DNA of 33,871 bases from a virus: positions 1 to 33,871 of the IMG/VR virus record IMGVR_UViG_3300036851_000526. The stretch is one strand, 5' to 3'. A program made the translations under genes and the position numbers. Under the pieces are notes generated by a model, which was not told where the DNA came from, did no database searches, and was given only the letters and a program-made list of their open reading frames with translations. How positions within the stretch are numbered: position 1 is the stretch's first letter; every line of letters begins with the position of its first letter. Shown in pieces: positions 15,453 to 21,665 of the stretch.

Positions 15453-17324
15453 ATGGCCATGCCAACCGTCATTCTTGAAGTCGCCTTTACCACCGACCCG
15501 GGTGCCACCCCCACGTGGACGGACATCTCCGACTACCTACGGGAGTTCACCATCCACCGGGGGAAAACCGGCGAGCTGGACCGCTACGCCGCCGGGCGGG
15601 CCACGTTCGTCCTCGCCAACGAAGACCGCCGCTTCGACCCCATGTACACGTCGAGCCCTTATTCCCCCAACGTGGTCCCCATGCGCAAGGTCCGGCTCCG
15701 GTCCACCTACGCCGCGGTCACCTACGACGAATTCACCGGCTACGCCGACGGATGGTCCCAAACCTACGAACACCCCCAGGAGGCCCGCTGCACCCTCACC
15801 GCCACCGACGCCTTCAAGGTCCTCGCCAACATCGAACTCCCCTCGTCGGCCTACGCCACCGAGGTGCGGGCCGACAGCCCCTCACACTGGTGGCGGCTGG
15901 GGGAACCGGCAGGATCCACTCTGGCCCTCGACACCATCGGCACATCCCATCTGAGCGCCTTCGGATCCCCCACGTTCGGGGCGGCCGGTCTTACCGTCCG
16001 TGACCCGGACACCGCCGTCACCCTCCCCGGTGTCGCAACCCAACGATTCGAGGTGGAGACGGCGGCGGGACCCACGGGCACCGACTGGACATTCGAATTC
16101 ATCATGAAACAGGCGCCGTTCACGTCGGCTGGGGCGGCGGCCAGCGGTGTCATCTACTCCTCCCAGGCGTATGCGGTACTCAACGTCGGGGTGTTCGCCG
16201 TCTTCGTCATGGCATCCGATTCGGGGGTCTCCCCCAACAAACTGGAAGTGGTCATCAATGACAACCTCGGGTACACGGGCGCGACCGTCGCCGACAGCAC
16301 CCCCCACCATGTGGCGATCACCCGGTCGGGGGCGACCACTCTCGTCTACGTAGATGGCACGTTGAGTCTGACAGTCCCGGCCTACACCGCCGGGGCCACC
16401 ACCGCCGACACGGTCGCCCGCCTCTTCCCCGTCCTCAGTGGGTCATACAACGCCCTGAGCGGCACCTACGACGAGATCGCCATCTACCCCACGGCCCTAT
16501 CCGCGGCGCGGATCGCCGCCCATTCTTCCGCTAGGGCAGTCGCCTGGTCGGGGGAGACCTCCGGGGCCCGCGTCGGCCGGATCCTCGACGCCGCCGGCTG
16601 GGCGTCGGCCGACCGCAACATCGACACCGGAGTTGCCACCCTCCAAGGCGCGGACCTCGGAGGCAACGCGCTCGCCGCCCTCCAGAAGGTGGAGGAAACC
16701 GAACAGGGTCGCCTGTTCGTCACCGGCGACGGCAAGGTCCGCTTCATCGCCCGGGACAAGCTCCTCCAGGCCCCCTACACCACCTCTCAGGCCACCTTCG
16801 GGGATTCCGGCGCCGAGCTGGAATACGAGGACCTCACTTACCGCTACGACGACTCGCTCATCTTCAACGAGGCGGTCGTCTCCCGGGCGGACGGCACCGC
16901 CCAGACGGTAAAGGACGCCACCTCCCAGACCCGCTATCTGCGCCGCACCAGGGTTGTGGACGGGCTCCTCCACGTCTCCGACGCCACCTCGGTGGACCTA
17001 GCGAACTGGATCGTCGCCCACTACAAGGACCCCCTGCTGCGGGTCACCGACCTGACCCTGCATCCCACCGCCGGCAACGAGACCACCCACTTCCCCCAGG
17101 TCCTCGGCCGGGAGCTGGCCGAGCGGGTCACGGTGCGGCGCAAACCGCAGAACCTAGGGACGGTCATCGACCAGGCGGTGGCCATCGAAGGCATCGAACA
17201 TTCGGTGAGCGCGGTGGACTGGGTCACCCGCTGGAACCTGTCCCCGGCGGAAACCGAGACCTACTGGATTCTCGGCGTGGCCGGAGCCTCCGAACTTGGT
17301 GAAACCTCAAGGCTGGCGTTCTGA
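15453..17324 (+). CDS. Tail hub / minor tail protein with LamG insertion
   Basis: A 623-residue baseplate or tail-tip protein. Residues 1-138 look like a hub/distal-tail domain (WTDISDYLREFTIHRGKTGELDR). Residues about 140-360 are an inserted LamG/concanavalin-like domain, opening with SPSHWWRLGEPAGSTLALD and closing with GTYDEIAIYPTALSAARIAAH. Residues 360-623 resume the hub fold, with GRLFVTGDGKVRFIAR and a terminal WNLSPAETETYWILG. The LamG part probably binds a surface glycan of the host. This is the only large tip protein present, so it may combine distal-tail and hub roles. The start is the first of two ATGs. Confidence 0.83.
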   Translation: MAMPTVILEVAFTTDPGATPTWTDISDYLREFTIHRGKTGELDRYAAGRATFVLANEDRRFDPMYTSSPYSPNVVPMRKVRLRSTYAAVTYDEFTGYADGWSQTYEHPQEARCTLTATDAFKVLANIELPSSAYATEVRADSPSHWWRLGEPAGSTLALDTIGTSHLSAFGSPTFGAAGLTVRDPDTAVTLPGVATQRFEVETAAGPTGTDWTFEFIMKQAPFTSAGAAASGVIYSSQAYAVLNVGVFAVFVMASDSGVSPNKLEVVINDNLGYTGATVADSTPHHVAITRSGATTLVYVDGTLSLTVPAYTAGATTADTVARLFPVLSGSYNALSGTYDEIAIYPTALSAARIAAHSSARAVAWSGETSGARVGRILDAAGWASADRNIDTGVATLQGADLGGNALAALQKVEETEQGRLFVTGDGKVRFIARDKLLQAPYTTSQATFGDSGAELEYEDLTYRYDDSLIFNEAVVSRADGTAQTVKDATSQTRYLRRTRVVDGLLHVSDATSVDLANWIVAHYKDPLLRVTDLTLHPTAGNETTHFPQVLGRELAERVTVRRKPQNLGTVIDQAVAIEGIEHSVSAVDWVTRWNLSPAETETYWILGVAGASELGETSRLAF

Positions 17325-17857
17325 TGGCATACACGGCCCCGACCACCCGCTCCACTGGCAATCTGATCACCGCGTCGATCTGGAACACCGACCTAGTCGA
17401 CAACATCTCGTTTCTGGCCAATCCGCCGGCGTGTAAGGCGACGAGAACCAGCACCCAGGCCATCGTCACCGCCACCGCCACCGCCATCCAATTCAACGCC
17501 GCCGACGCCTACGACACCGCCTCCATGCATGACACGGTCACCAACAACACCCGGGTGACCATGGCCACGGCTGGTCTCTACGTGATCGTCGGCTACACCG
17601 AATGGGAGTTGAACGCTACCGGCACCTACCGGCAGGCTCGCCTGCGGGTCAACGGGACAACTGCCATCGCCATTCAGACTCATTCGGCGGGGACCCTCTC
17701 CGCCAACACCGCCTACGAGACCAGCCTGTCGACCATCTACAAGGCGGCCGCGAACGACTACGTGGAACTGGTCGTTCAACACGACCGGGGTGCGAACCTC
17801 AACGCTTGGAACGCCAACGCCCTCTACCTGGCTGTCACCTGGGTCGGCCTCGGCTGA
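17324..17857 (+). CDS. Minor tail protein, jelly-roll receptor-binding type
   Basis: A 177-residue beta-rich protein starting at the last base of the hub stop. The first 35 residues (STGNLITASIWNTDLVDNISFLANPP) resemble the attachment segment of phage tail appendages. The rest has a C1q/TNF-like pattern: VTMATAGLYVIVGYTEWE, RLRVNGTTAIA, YKAAANDYVELVVQHDRGA and a final YLAVTWVGL strand. Such domains trimerise and bind receptors. It is the best receptor-binding candidate after the LamG domain. No enzyme motif is visible. Confidence 0.75.
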   Translation: MAYTAPTTRSTGNLITASIWNTDLVDNISFLANPPACKATRTSTQAIVTATATAIQFNAADAYDTASMHDTVTNNTRVTMATAGLYVIVGYTEWELNATGTYRQARLRVNGTTAIAIQTHSAGTLSANTAYETSLSTIYKAAANDYVELVVQHDRGANLNAWNANALYLAVTWVGLG

Positions 17858-17875
17858 CCCTAGAGAACCCACCCC

Positions 17876-18619
17876 ATGGCTGACGCCACCGCCCGCGGCT
17901 GGGGAGCCGGCTGGCCCACTGACCGCCGCCGCGACATGACCCGGGCCAGCGCCGGTGACGTCACCGTCCTCGTCCACAAGGAGATCGCCGAGCTCGTCAG
18001 TTGGCTGCTCGCCGAAACCGAACGGCACGGCTACGACCTCAGGGCCGGCCAATGCTGGGGGTACGCCAACCGGGCTATCGCCGGCACCAAGCGGCCGTCG
18101 AACCACTCTTGGGGCCTCGCCGTTGACCTCAACGCCCCGTCGAACCCGCAGTCCCGCGATCTCATCACCGACATGCCCGCCTGGTTGCCGGGGCTGTGGA
18201 AGGCGTGGGGCTTCGGGTGGGGCGGCGACTACCAGGGACTCAAAGATCCGATGCACATGGAGTTCATGGGCAGCCCCGACACCGCCCGGGAACTGACGGC
18301 ACGTATTGGTGACGAGCGATCAGTCCCTGTGCCGACATCACCCCCGACCGTCACTGATTTTCCTGCTGGGGAGGACCGCATGATGCGCTACGACCTGCAG
18401 ATCACCTTGGACGACAAGGGCAACGGGTGGGCCCGGGTCGATGTCCCCGCCGGCCACGTCGTCTCGCTGGTTGCCCACGGCCCCTATCCGCCCAGCGACA
18501 ACTACTGGCAGCTACCCGCGCTGGGCCGGCAGGACCGCGACGGCGACACCGTCGTCACCGCCACCGAAGGCCCGCCGGGTGGGACGGTCAACGTCACCAT
18601 GTGGGCCCTTGACCAATGA
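17876..18619 (+). CDS. Endolysin, M15 peptidase (VanY-like)
   Basis: A 247-residue zinc peptidase that probably cleaves peptidoglycan stem peptides at lysis. The metal site is complete: SNHSWGLAVDL provides His77 and Asp84, and PMHMEF provides His127, matching the SxHxxGxAxD and HxEF motifs. Residues 155-247 form a separate beta domain (MRYDLQITLDDKGNGWARVDVPAGHVVSLVAHGP) that may bind the cell wall. There is no signal peptide, so release should need the holin encoded downstream. It lies 18 bases after the tail gene. Confidence 0.88.
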   Translation: MADATARGWGAGWPTDRRRDMTRASAGDVTVLVHKEIAELVSWLLAETERHGYDLRAGQCWGYANRAIAGTKRPSNHSWGLAVDLNAPSNPQSRDLITDMPAWLPGLWKAWGFGWGGDYQGLKDPMHMEFMGSPDTARELTARIGDERSVPVPTSPPTVTDFPAGEDRMMRYDLQITLDDKGNGWARVDVPAGHVVSLVAHGPYPPSDNYWQLPALGRQDRDGDTVVTATEGPPGGTVNVTMWALDQ

Positions 18620-18623
18620 CCTG

Positions 18624-18938
18624 ATGTGGATCGCCGCGGGGACCGATCCGCTCCTCTTCGCCCAGTACGGCATCCTCGGTGTGGTCGTCATCGGATTCAT
18701 ATCCGGCTGGTTGTGGGCGAAGCCATCGGTGGATCGGCTTCAACGGGACCTCGACGTGGCCATCCAGCGCCTCGACGAACGCAACCGGTTCGACCGAGAA
18801 GTGGTCGTCCCCGCCATCACCTCCAACTCAGACCAACTCGAAGAAGTGGTGGAGGTCATCAAGGCCAACGCCGACGTGATGAAGCGCTGCACCGATCACA
18901 TGGACAAGGAGGATCGTCGCCGTCGGAGCACCCCGTGA
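18624..18938 (+). CDS. Membrane protein with coiled-coil tail
   Basis: A 104-residue protein with one N-terminal membrane segment (YGILGVVVIGFISGWLW) and a charged coiled-coil region (RLQRDLDVAIQRLDERN, then QLEEVVEVIKANADVM) facing presumably the cytoplasm. It may be a holin accessory or antiholin, as its position directly after the endolysin suggests, but no family was recognised. ATG 18624 was chosen; an alternative TTG 18609 would overlap the endolysin stop. Confidence 0.65.
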   Translation: MWIAAGTDPLLFAQYGILGVVVIGFISGWLWAKPSVDRLQRDLDVAIQRLDERNRFDREVVVPAITSNSDQLEEVVEVIKANADVMKRCTDHMDKEDRRRRSTP

Positions 18939-19108
18939 CATGGCGACCAGCCTGGCTGGATCGGCGCCGGGCCCAGCGGGTCGAACTCGCCATCCGCCTC
19001 GAGGAGTCGAACCAGACCCTCTACGAGTTGGCCGATGTGATCTTGAAACTGCGGGCTGTCACCGAGAACGTGGAGGACACTCTGGCCAGGATGAAGGACG
19101 AACAGTGA
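18935..19108 (+). CDS. Small coiled-coil protein
   Basis: A 57-residue protein starting at GTG 18935, overlapping the previous stop, and itself overlapped by the receiver gene start (GTGA). It opens with TWRPAWLDRRRAQRVELAIRL and continues with helical heptads (EESNQTLYELADVILKLRAV, TENVEDTLARMKDEQ). It could pair with the coiled coil of the preceding membrane protein. No known function is evident. Confidence 0.58.
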   Translation: MTWRPAWLDRRRAQRVELAIRLEESNQTLYELADVILKLRAVTENVEDTLARMKDEQ

Positions 19109-19497
19109 GGGTGGTCGTTATCGAAGATCACATCATGACGGCCAATCTCTACGGGTTCCTGCTCGGGGAACGGGGCCATGAGGTGGAGGTGATCACCGAC
19201 GGGTTTGAGCGGCTCATCTCCGCCCGCTGGCCCTGGGACGAAATCGACGTGGCCGTCGTCGATCTGCGCCTCCCACCCGGCATCCAGGGGGAGGTCATCA
19301 TCGGCTGGCTGGCCACCCACCACCCCCGTGTGCGGACGGTGGCGGTGACGGGTTACGAGCAGCGGGGCAGCCAGGCGTCGGTGCTGCTGGTCAAGCCGGT
19401 CACGGCGGAGGAGTTCGTTGACACGGTGGAATCCCCGCCCGCCTCGGGACAGAGCCAAGCCAGCCCGCGCCCGATGGCGGGCGGGGAGGGGACATGA
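19105..19497 (+). CDS. Stand-alone response-regulator receiver (CheY-like)
   Basis: A 130-residue receiver domain with no output domain. The conserved sites are all present: the acidic pair Glu7-Asp8 in VVVIEDH, the phospho-acceptor Asp53 in VVDLRLP, Thr82 in VAVTGY, and Lys97-Pro98 in LLVKPV. The fold order beta-alpha is intact to about residue 110, followed by a Ser/Pro-rich tail. GTG 19105 overlaps the stop of the preceding gene. No histidine kinase is encoded nearby, so it would take its phosphate from a host kinase or work unphosphorylated. Its place among lysis genes is unexpected. Confidence 0.85.
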   Translation: MRVVVIEDHIMTANLYGFLLGERGHEVEVITDGFERLISARWPWDEIDVAVVDLRLPPGIQGEVIIGWLATHHPRVRTVAVTGYEQRGSQASVLLVKPVTAEEFVDTVESPPASGQSQASPRPMAGGEGT

Positions 19498-19874
19498 CCG
19501 ACCATCCGGGCCCGCCCGACGGGATGGAACGCCGCCGGGAACGCCAGACCGATCTCGCCCAGGCGATGGCCGACGTCGTCGAGCTCCAGGAGAGCGTGAC
19601 CACCCTGGCGGGGGCGGTGAGCAAGATCATCCCCGAGCAGGTCGGCTTGGGCGTCGACGCCATCAAGGTGCTGTTGACCAAGTTTGCCATCATGCTCGGC
19701 GTCTTCTTCGTGCTGCTCATGATCGCCAACCAGCTGTTCGTGGCCCACATCGTCAGCGAGGGCCACGAGGACCGGAACCAGATCATCGACGTGAACACCT
19801 GCATCCACGCCAAGGCGGCGGCCGGCACCGCCTTCGACGACGCCCAGATCGCCTGTGAGGAGCAGTACCGATAG
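19494..19874 (+). CDS. Single-pass membrane protein of lysis region
   Basis: A 126-residue protein. A charged N-terminal helix region (MERRRERQTDLAQAMADVVELQESVTTL) leads to one strong membrane segment (FAIMLGVFFVLLMIANQLFV). A soluble tail with two Cys residues follows (DVNTCIHAKAAAG, IACEEQYR). By charge the N-terminus should lie inside and the Cys-containing tail outside. It overlaps the receiver gene (ATGA) and precedes the holin. It could be a lysis accessory protein; no family was recognised. Confidence 0.65.
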   Translation: MTDHPGPPDGMERRRERQTDLAQAMADVVELQESVTTLAGAVSKIIPEQVGLGVDAIKVLLTKFAIMLGVFFVLLMIANQLFVAHIVSEGHEDRNQIIDVNTCIHAKAAAGTAFDDAQIACEEQYR

Positions 19875-19882
19875 GAGATGCG

Positions 19883-20239
19883 ATGAGCCCAGCGTGGTCG
19901 CGTGGGTTGAAGAAGGGCGCGCGTACGGTTTTCCAGCTGGCCGCCGGGGGGGCGCTCACGGCCGCTGTAAACGTTCTGGCCGACGGGTTGGCCTCCAACA
20001 CCAAGGTGCTGGTTCTGACGGCGTGGACGGCTCTTGTGGCCGTCCTCCAGAACAGCCTGGAGGCTTCGGGAAAGGTGCCGGTGCTGTTGCCGTCGCCGGC
20101 GCTGGTCACCGACGCCCCGGGAAAGATCGTGGGCCGGGCCGGTGCCGTCGTGGAGATGGGGGTAGATCAAACAGGGGACCTCGTGGGAGAGGTCACCGAT
20201 GTGGTTGGGGACGTACTGGGGAACGGAGACCACGCATGA
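19883..20239 (+). CDS. Holin
   Basis: A 118-residue protein with the pattern of actinophage holins. A basic N-terminus (WSRGLKKGARTVFQL) is followed by two hydrophobic segments (AAGGALTAAVNVLADGL and VLVLTAWTALVAVLQNSLE). The motif PVLLPSPALVTDAPGK follows the second segment and is characteristic of the group. The acidic tail (EMGVDQTGDLVGEVTDVVG) is soluble. It would permeabilise the membrane to release the M15 endolysin. ATG 19883 follows AGGAGAT. Confidence 0.8.
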   Translation: MSPAWSRGLKKGARTVFQLAAGGALTAAVNVLADGLASNTKVLVLTAWTALVAVLQNSLEASGKVPVLLPSPALVTDAPGKIVGRAGAVVEMGVDQTGDLVGEVTDVVGDVLGNGDHA

Positions 20240-20616
20240 GAAGACTCCTGCTGGGGTTGACGATCATTACCGCGAGCCTGTTAGGACCACCCGTCTACGC
20301 CGACAACGGGCAGCGTTGCAACGAGCAGGGCCGCTGCTATCACGAGAATCCCGCCCCTGACGAATGCCGCAAGGACTGCGGCGACCAAGAGGAAGGCGGA
20401 AAGAAGGAAAAGTGCGTCGGCTGGATCGCCATCTGCGGCAACAAGTTCCCTGACCTGCCTGGTCAGCCTGCGCAGCCCGCGTCTCTCTTCCCTCCCAATC
20501 CCGCAAAGATCGGCGAGTACATCGGCGCCGGCTTTCAAATCGGCCTCGACTTCGCCAAGGCCCTCACCGACGTGATCGTCACCTTCATTGGTTCGATCGG
20601 CAAGTTCCTCGCCTGA
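20236..20616 (+). CDS. Secreted Cys-rich protein with C-terminal membrane segment
   Basis: A 126-residue protein with a signal peptide (MRRLLLGLTIITASLLGPPV, then YA-DN, probable cleavage after about residue 22). The exported region contains seven cysteines (CNEQGRCYHE, ECRKDCGDQ, KCVGWIAICG), a Pro-rich linker, and a C-terminal hydrophobic stretch (FAKALTDVIVTFIGSIGKFLA). The layout suits an envelope-located protein with disulfides. It may act in lysis or superinfection exclusion; neither is shown. The ATG overlaps the holin stop. Confidence 0.65.
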   Translation: MRRLLLGLTIITASLLGPPVYADNGQRCNEQGRCYHENPAPDECRKDCGDQEEGGKKEKCVGWIAICGNKFPDLPGQPAQPASLFPPNPAKIGEYIGAGFQIGLDFAKALTDVIVTFIGSIGKFLA

Positions 20617-20627
20617 GAAGGGAGGAG

Positions 20628-20945
20628 ACGACGTACCAGTACCGCGCCGTCGTCCTCAAGGTCGTTGACGGCGACACCGTCCACTTAGACGTCGAGCTGG
20701 GATTCGACATCAAACGCCGCGACAGCTTCCGGCTCTACGGCATCAACGCCTCCGAGATGAGCACCCCCGAGGGCGTGGCGGCCCGAGAGTGGCTCGTCGG
20801 CCGCCTGGAGCACGGCGCCCTCATCATCACCACCCATAAGGACCAGCGGGAGAAGTACGGCCGCTACCTAGCCACCTTGTGGATCGACAACGTCAACCTG
20901 AACGAGGCGATGGTCGAAGCAGGCCACGCCGTGGTCTATCCGTAG
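20628..20945 (+). CDS. Staphylococcal-nuclease-like protein, non-ATG start
   Basis: A 105-residue thermonuclease-fold protein. Conserved elements are KVVDGDT (Asp14, Asp16), FRLYGIN (Arg35), SEM (Glu43) and EKYGRYLATLW (Arg79), matching the metal and catalytic residues of the family. The first ordinary ATG (20757) would remove the DGDT motif and the catalytic Arg/Glu, so translation must begin upstream. ACG 20628, shortly after GGGAGGAG, would give M-T-Y-Q-Y-R-A, an ordinary N-terminus. No signal peptide is visible. It may degrade nucleic acid in the host cytoplasm or act in DNA maintenance. Confidence 0.75.
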   Translation, partial: TTYQYRAVVLKVVDGDTVHLDVELGFDIKRRDSFRLYGINASEMSTPEGVAAREWLVGRLEHGALIITTHKDQREKYGRYLATLWIDNVNLNEAMVEAGHAVVYP

Positions 20946-20970
20946 ACACACAAAGAGGAGGCGTCCCCTT

Positions 20971-21165
20971 ATGACCGACATCCTGGCTGGACTGACCAAG
21001 GTCGCCGACCTCGTCGACTTGGGCCACGACGCCCTGTTGACCGTCCTCGCCGAGATCATTGACGGAATCGGCACCGGCACCGAATGGACCGGCGAGCAGA
21101 TCGACCGCCTCGGCGAACTCGAGGGCAAGCTGGCCGACAAGCTGCGGGCACTACGGGGCGGGTGA
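20971..21165 (+). CDS. Small helical protein
   Basis: A 64-residue protein behind a strong GAGGAGG site. It is acidic and helical (DILAGLTKVADLVDLGHDAL, then EQIDRLGELEGKLADKLRAL). The stop overlaps a GTG that could start the next small gene. No family was recognised. It begins the block of small ORFs leading to the Pup homologue and may be cotranslated with it. Confidence 0.6.
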   Translation: MTDILAGLTKVADLVDLGHDALLTVLAEIIDGIGTGTEWTGEQIDRLGELEGKLADKLRALRGG

Positions 21166-21170
21166 TCCCT

Positions 21171-21302
21171 ATGGCTTTCGGGCTGCCGAAACCAGCGGAA
21201 CTGAAAGCGCTCTTCGACGCCAAGTTCGGTGAGCTGATCGCCAAGCTGGACGAGATGCTCGCCGAGCTGCGGCTCATCCGAGAGCAGGTGAGCCAGCGAT
21301 GA
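21171..21302 (+). CDS. Small coiled-coil protein upstream of Pup
   Basis: A 43-residue ORF, MAFGLPKPAELKALFD followed by AKFGELIAKLDEMLAELRLI and REQVSQR. It is predicted to be a single amphipathic helix. ATG 21171 was used; GTG 21162 would overlap the preceding stop and add three residues. Its stop overlaps the Pup-like ATG, so the two are probably translationally coupled. It could be a partner or delivery factor for the Pup homologue, which is speculation. Confidence 0.52.
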   Translation: MAFGLPKPAELKALFDAKFGELIAKLDEMLAELRLIREQVSQR

Positions 21303-21478
21303 GCCAGACCCGGCCCTCACGGAAGGAGCGCCGCGCCAAAGCCGAAGCGGAGAAACATCCGTCCACGGAGCGGATCGAGGTGGAGGACATCGACGAGATC
21401 CTCGCCGGGGTGGACGCCATCTTGGAGGAGAACGAACTCGAGGTCACTCGGACGTTCAGACAACGGGGCGGCGAATGA
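21299..21478 (+). CDS. pup: Pup-like protein (prokaryotic ubiquitin-like modifier)
   Basis: A 59-residue protein closely resembling actinobacterial Pup. The N-terminal third is basic and disordered (RPSRKERRAKAEAEKH), with Lys at 9, 14 and 19 and none later. The second half holds the Pup core: VEDIDEILAGVDAILEEN aligns with the LLDEIDDVLEEN helix of known Pups. The terminus FRQRGGE aligns with YVQKGGQ. In pupylation PafA joins the C-terminal side chain Glu of Pup to substrate lysines, and Mpa reads the coil for proteasomal degradation. Ending in GGE rather than GGQ means no Dop deamidation would be needed. No PafA, Dop, Mpa or proteasome gene is in this window, so it would use host enzymes. 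It is coupled to small ORFs on both sides (ATGA). Confidence 0.86.
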   Translation: MSQTRPSRKERRAKAEAEKHPSTERIEVEDIDEILAGVDAILEENELEVTRTFRQRGGE

Positions 21479-21576
21479 AGGACTGGGGTGGCGTCCTCTA
21501 CGCCCTGCTCGTCATCATCGCCTTGCTCGTCTTGCTGGCGCTCGTTGGTGTCCGATTCGATGTGGTGATGAGATAG
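21475..21576 (+). CDS. 33-residue membrane peptide overlapping Pup
   Basis: A tiny ORF whose ATG overlaps the Pup stop (ATGA). It encodes MKDWGGVLYALLV, a continuous hydrophobic stretch (LLVIIALLVLLALVGV) and RFDVVMR. One membrane segment is clear. Coupling implies coexpression with Pup. Its only lysine is Lys2, so it is a possible, untested pupylation target. It is the last gene of the late operon. Confidence 0.55.
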   Translation: MKDWGGVLYALLVIIALLVLLALVGVRFDVVMR

Positions 21577-21604
21577 GAGGGTCGACACCTCCGCCCTATG
21601 CAAG

Positions 21605-21655
21605 CAAAGGCGAGACGCGAAGCCGCCCCCCAGACGGGGGGCGGCTCGCCCTTTG
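21605..21655. terminator. Bidirectional terminator between late operon and propeller gene
   Basis: An inner hairpin with arms AGCCGCCCCCC (21621-21631) and GGGGGGCGGCT (21636-21646) around a four-base loop. Outer arms CAAAGG and CCTTTG extend it. Short T-runs appear on both strands, suiting termination of the + late operon and of the convergent - strand gene. Confidence 0.85.
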
Positions 21656-21665
21656 TCAGGAGGCT

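Noticed and set aside
18940-19104. Upstream extension of the receiver ORF
   Set aside because: The extension is Pro/Gly/Arg-rich shadow of the 57-residue coiled-coil gene; the receiver begins at GTG 19105 with a standard first strand.
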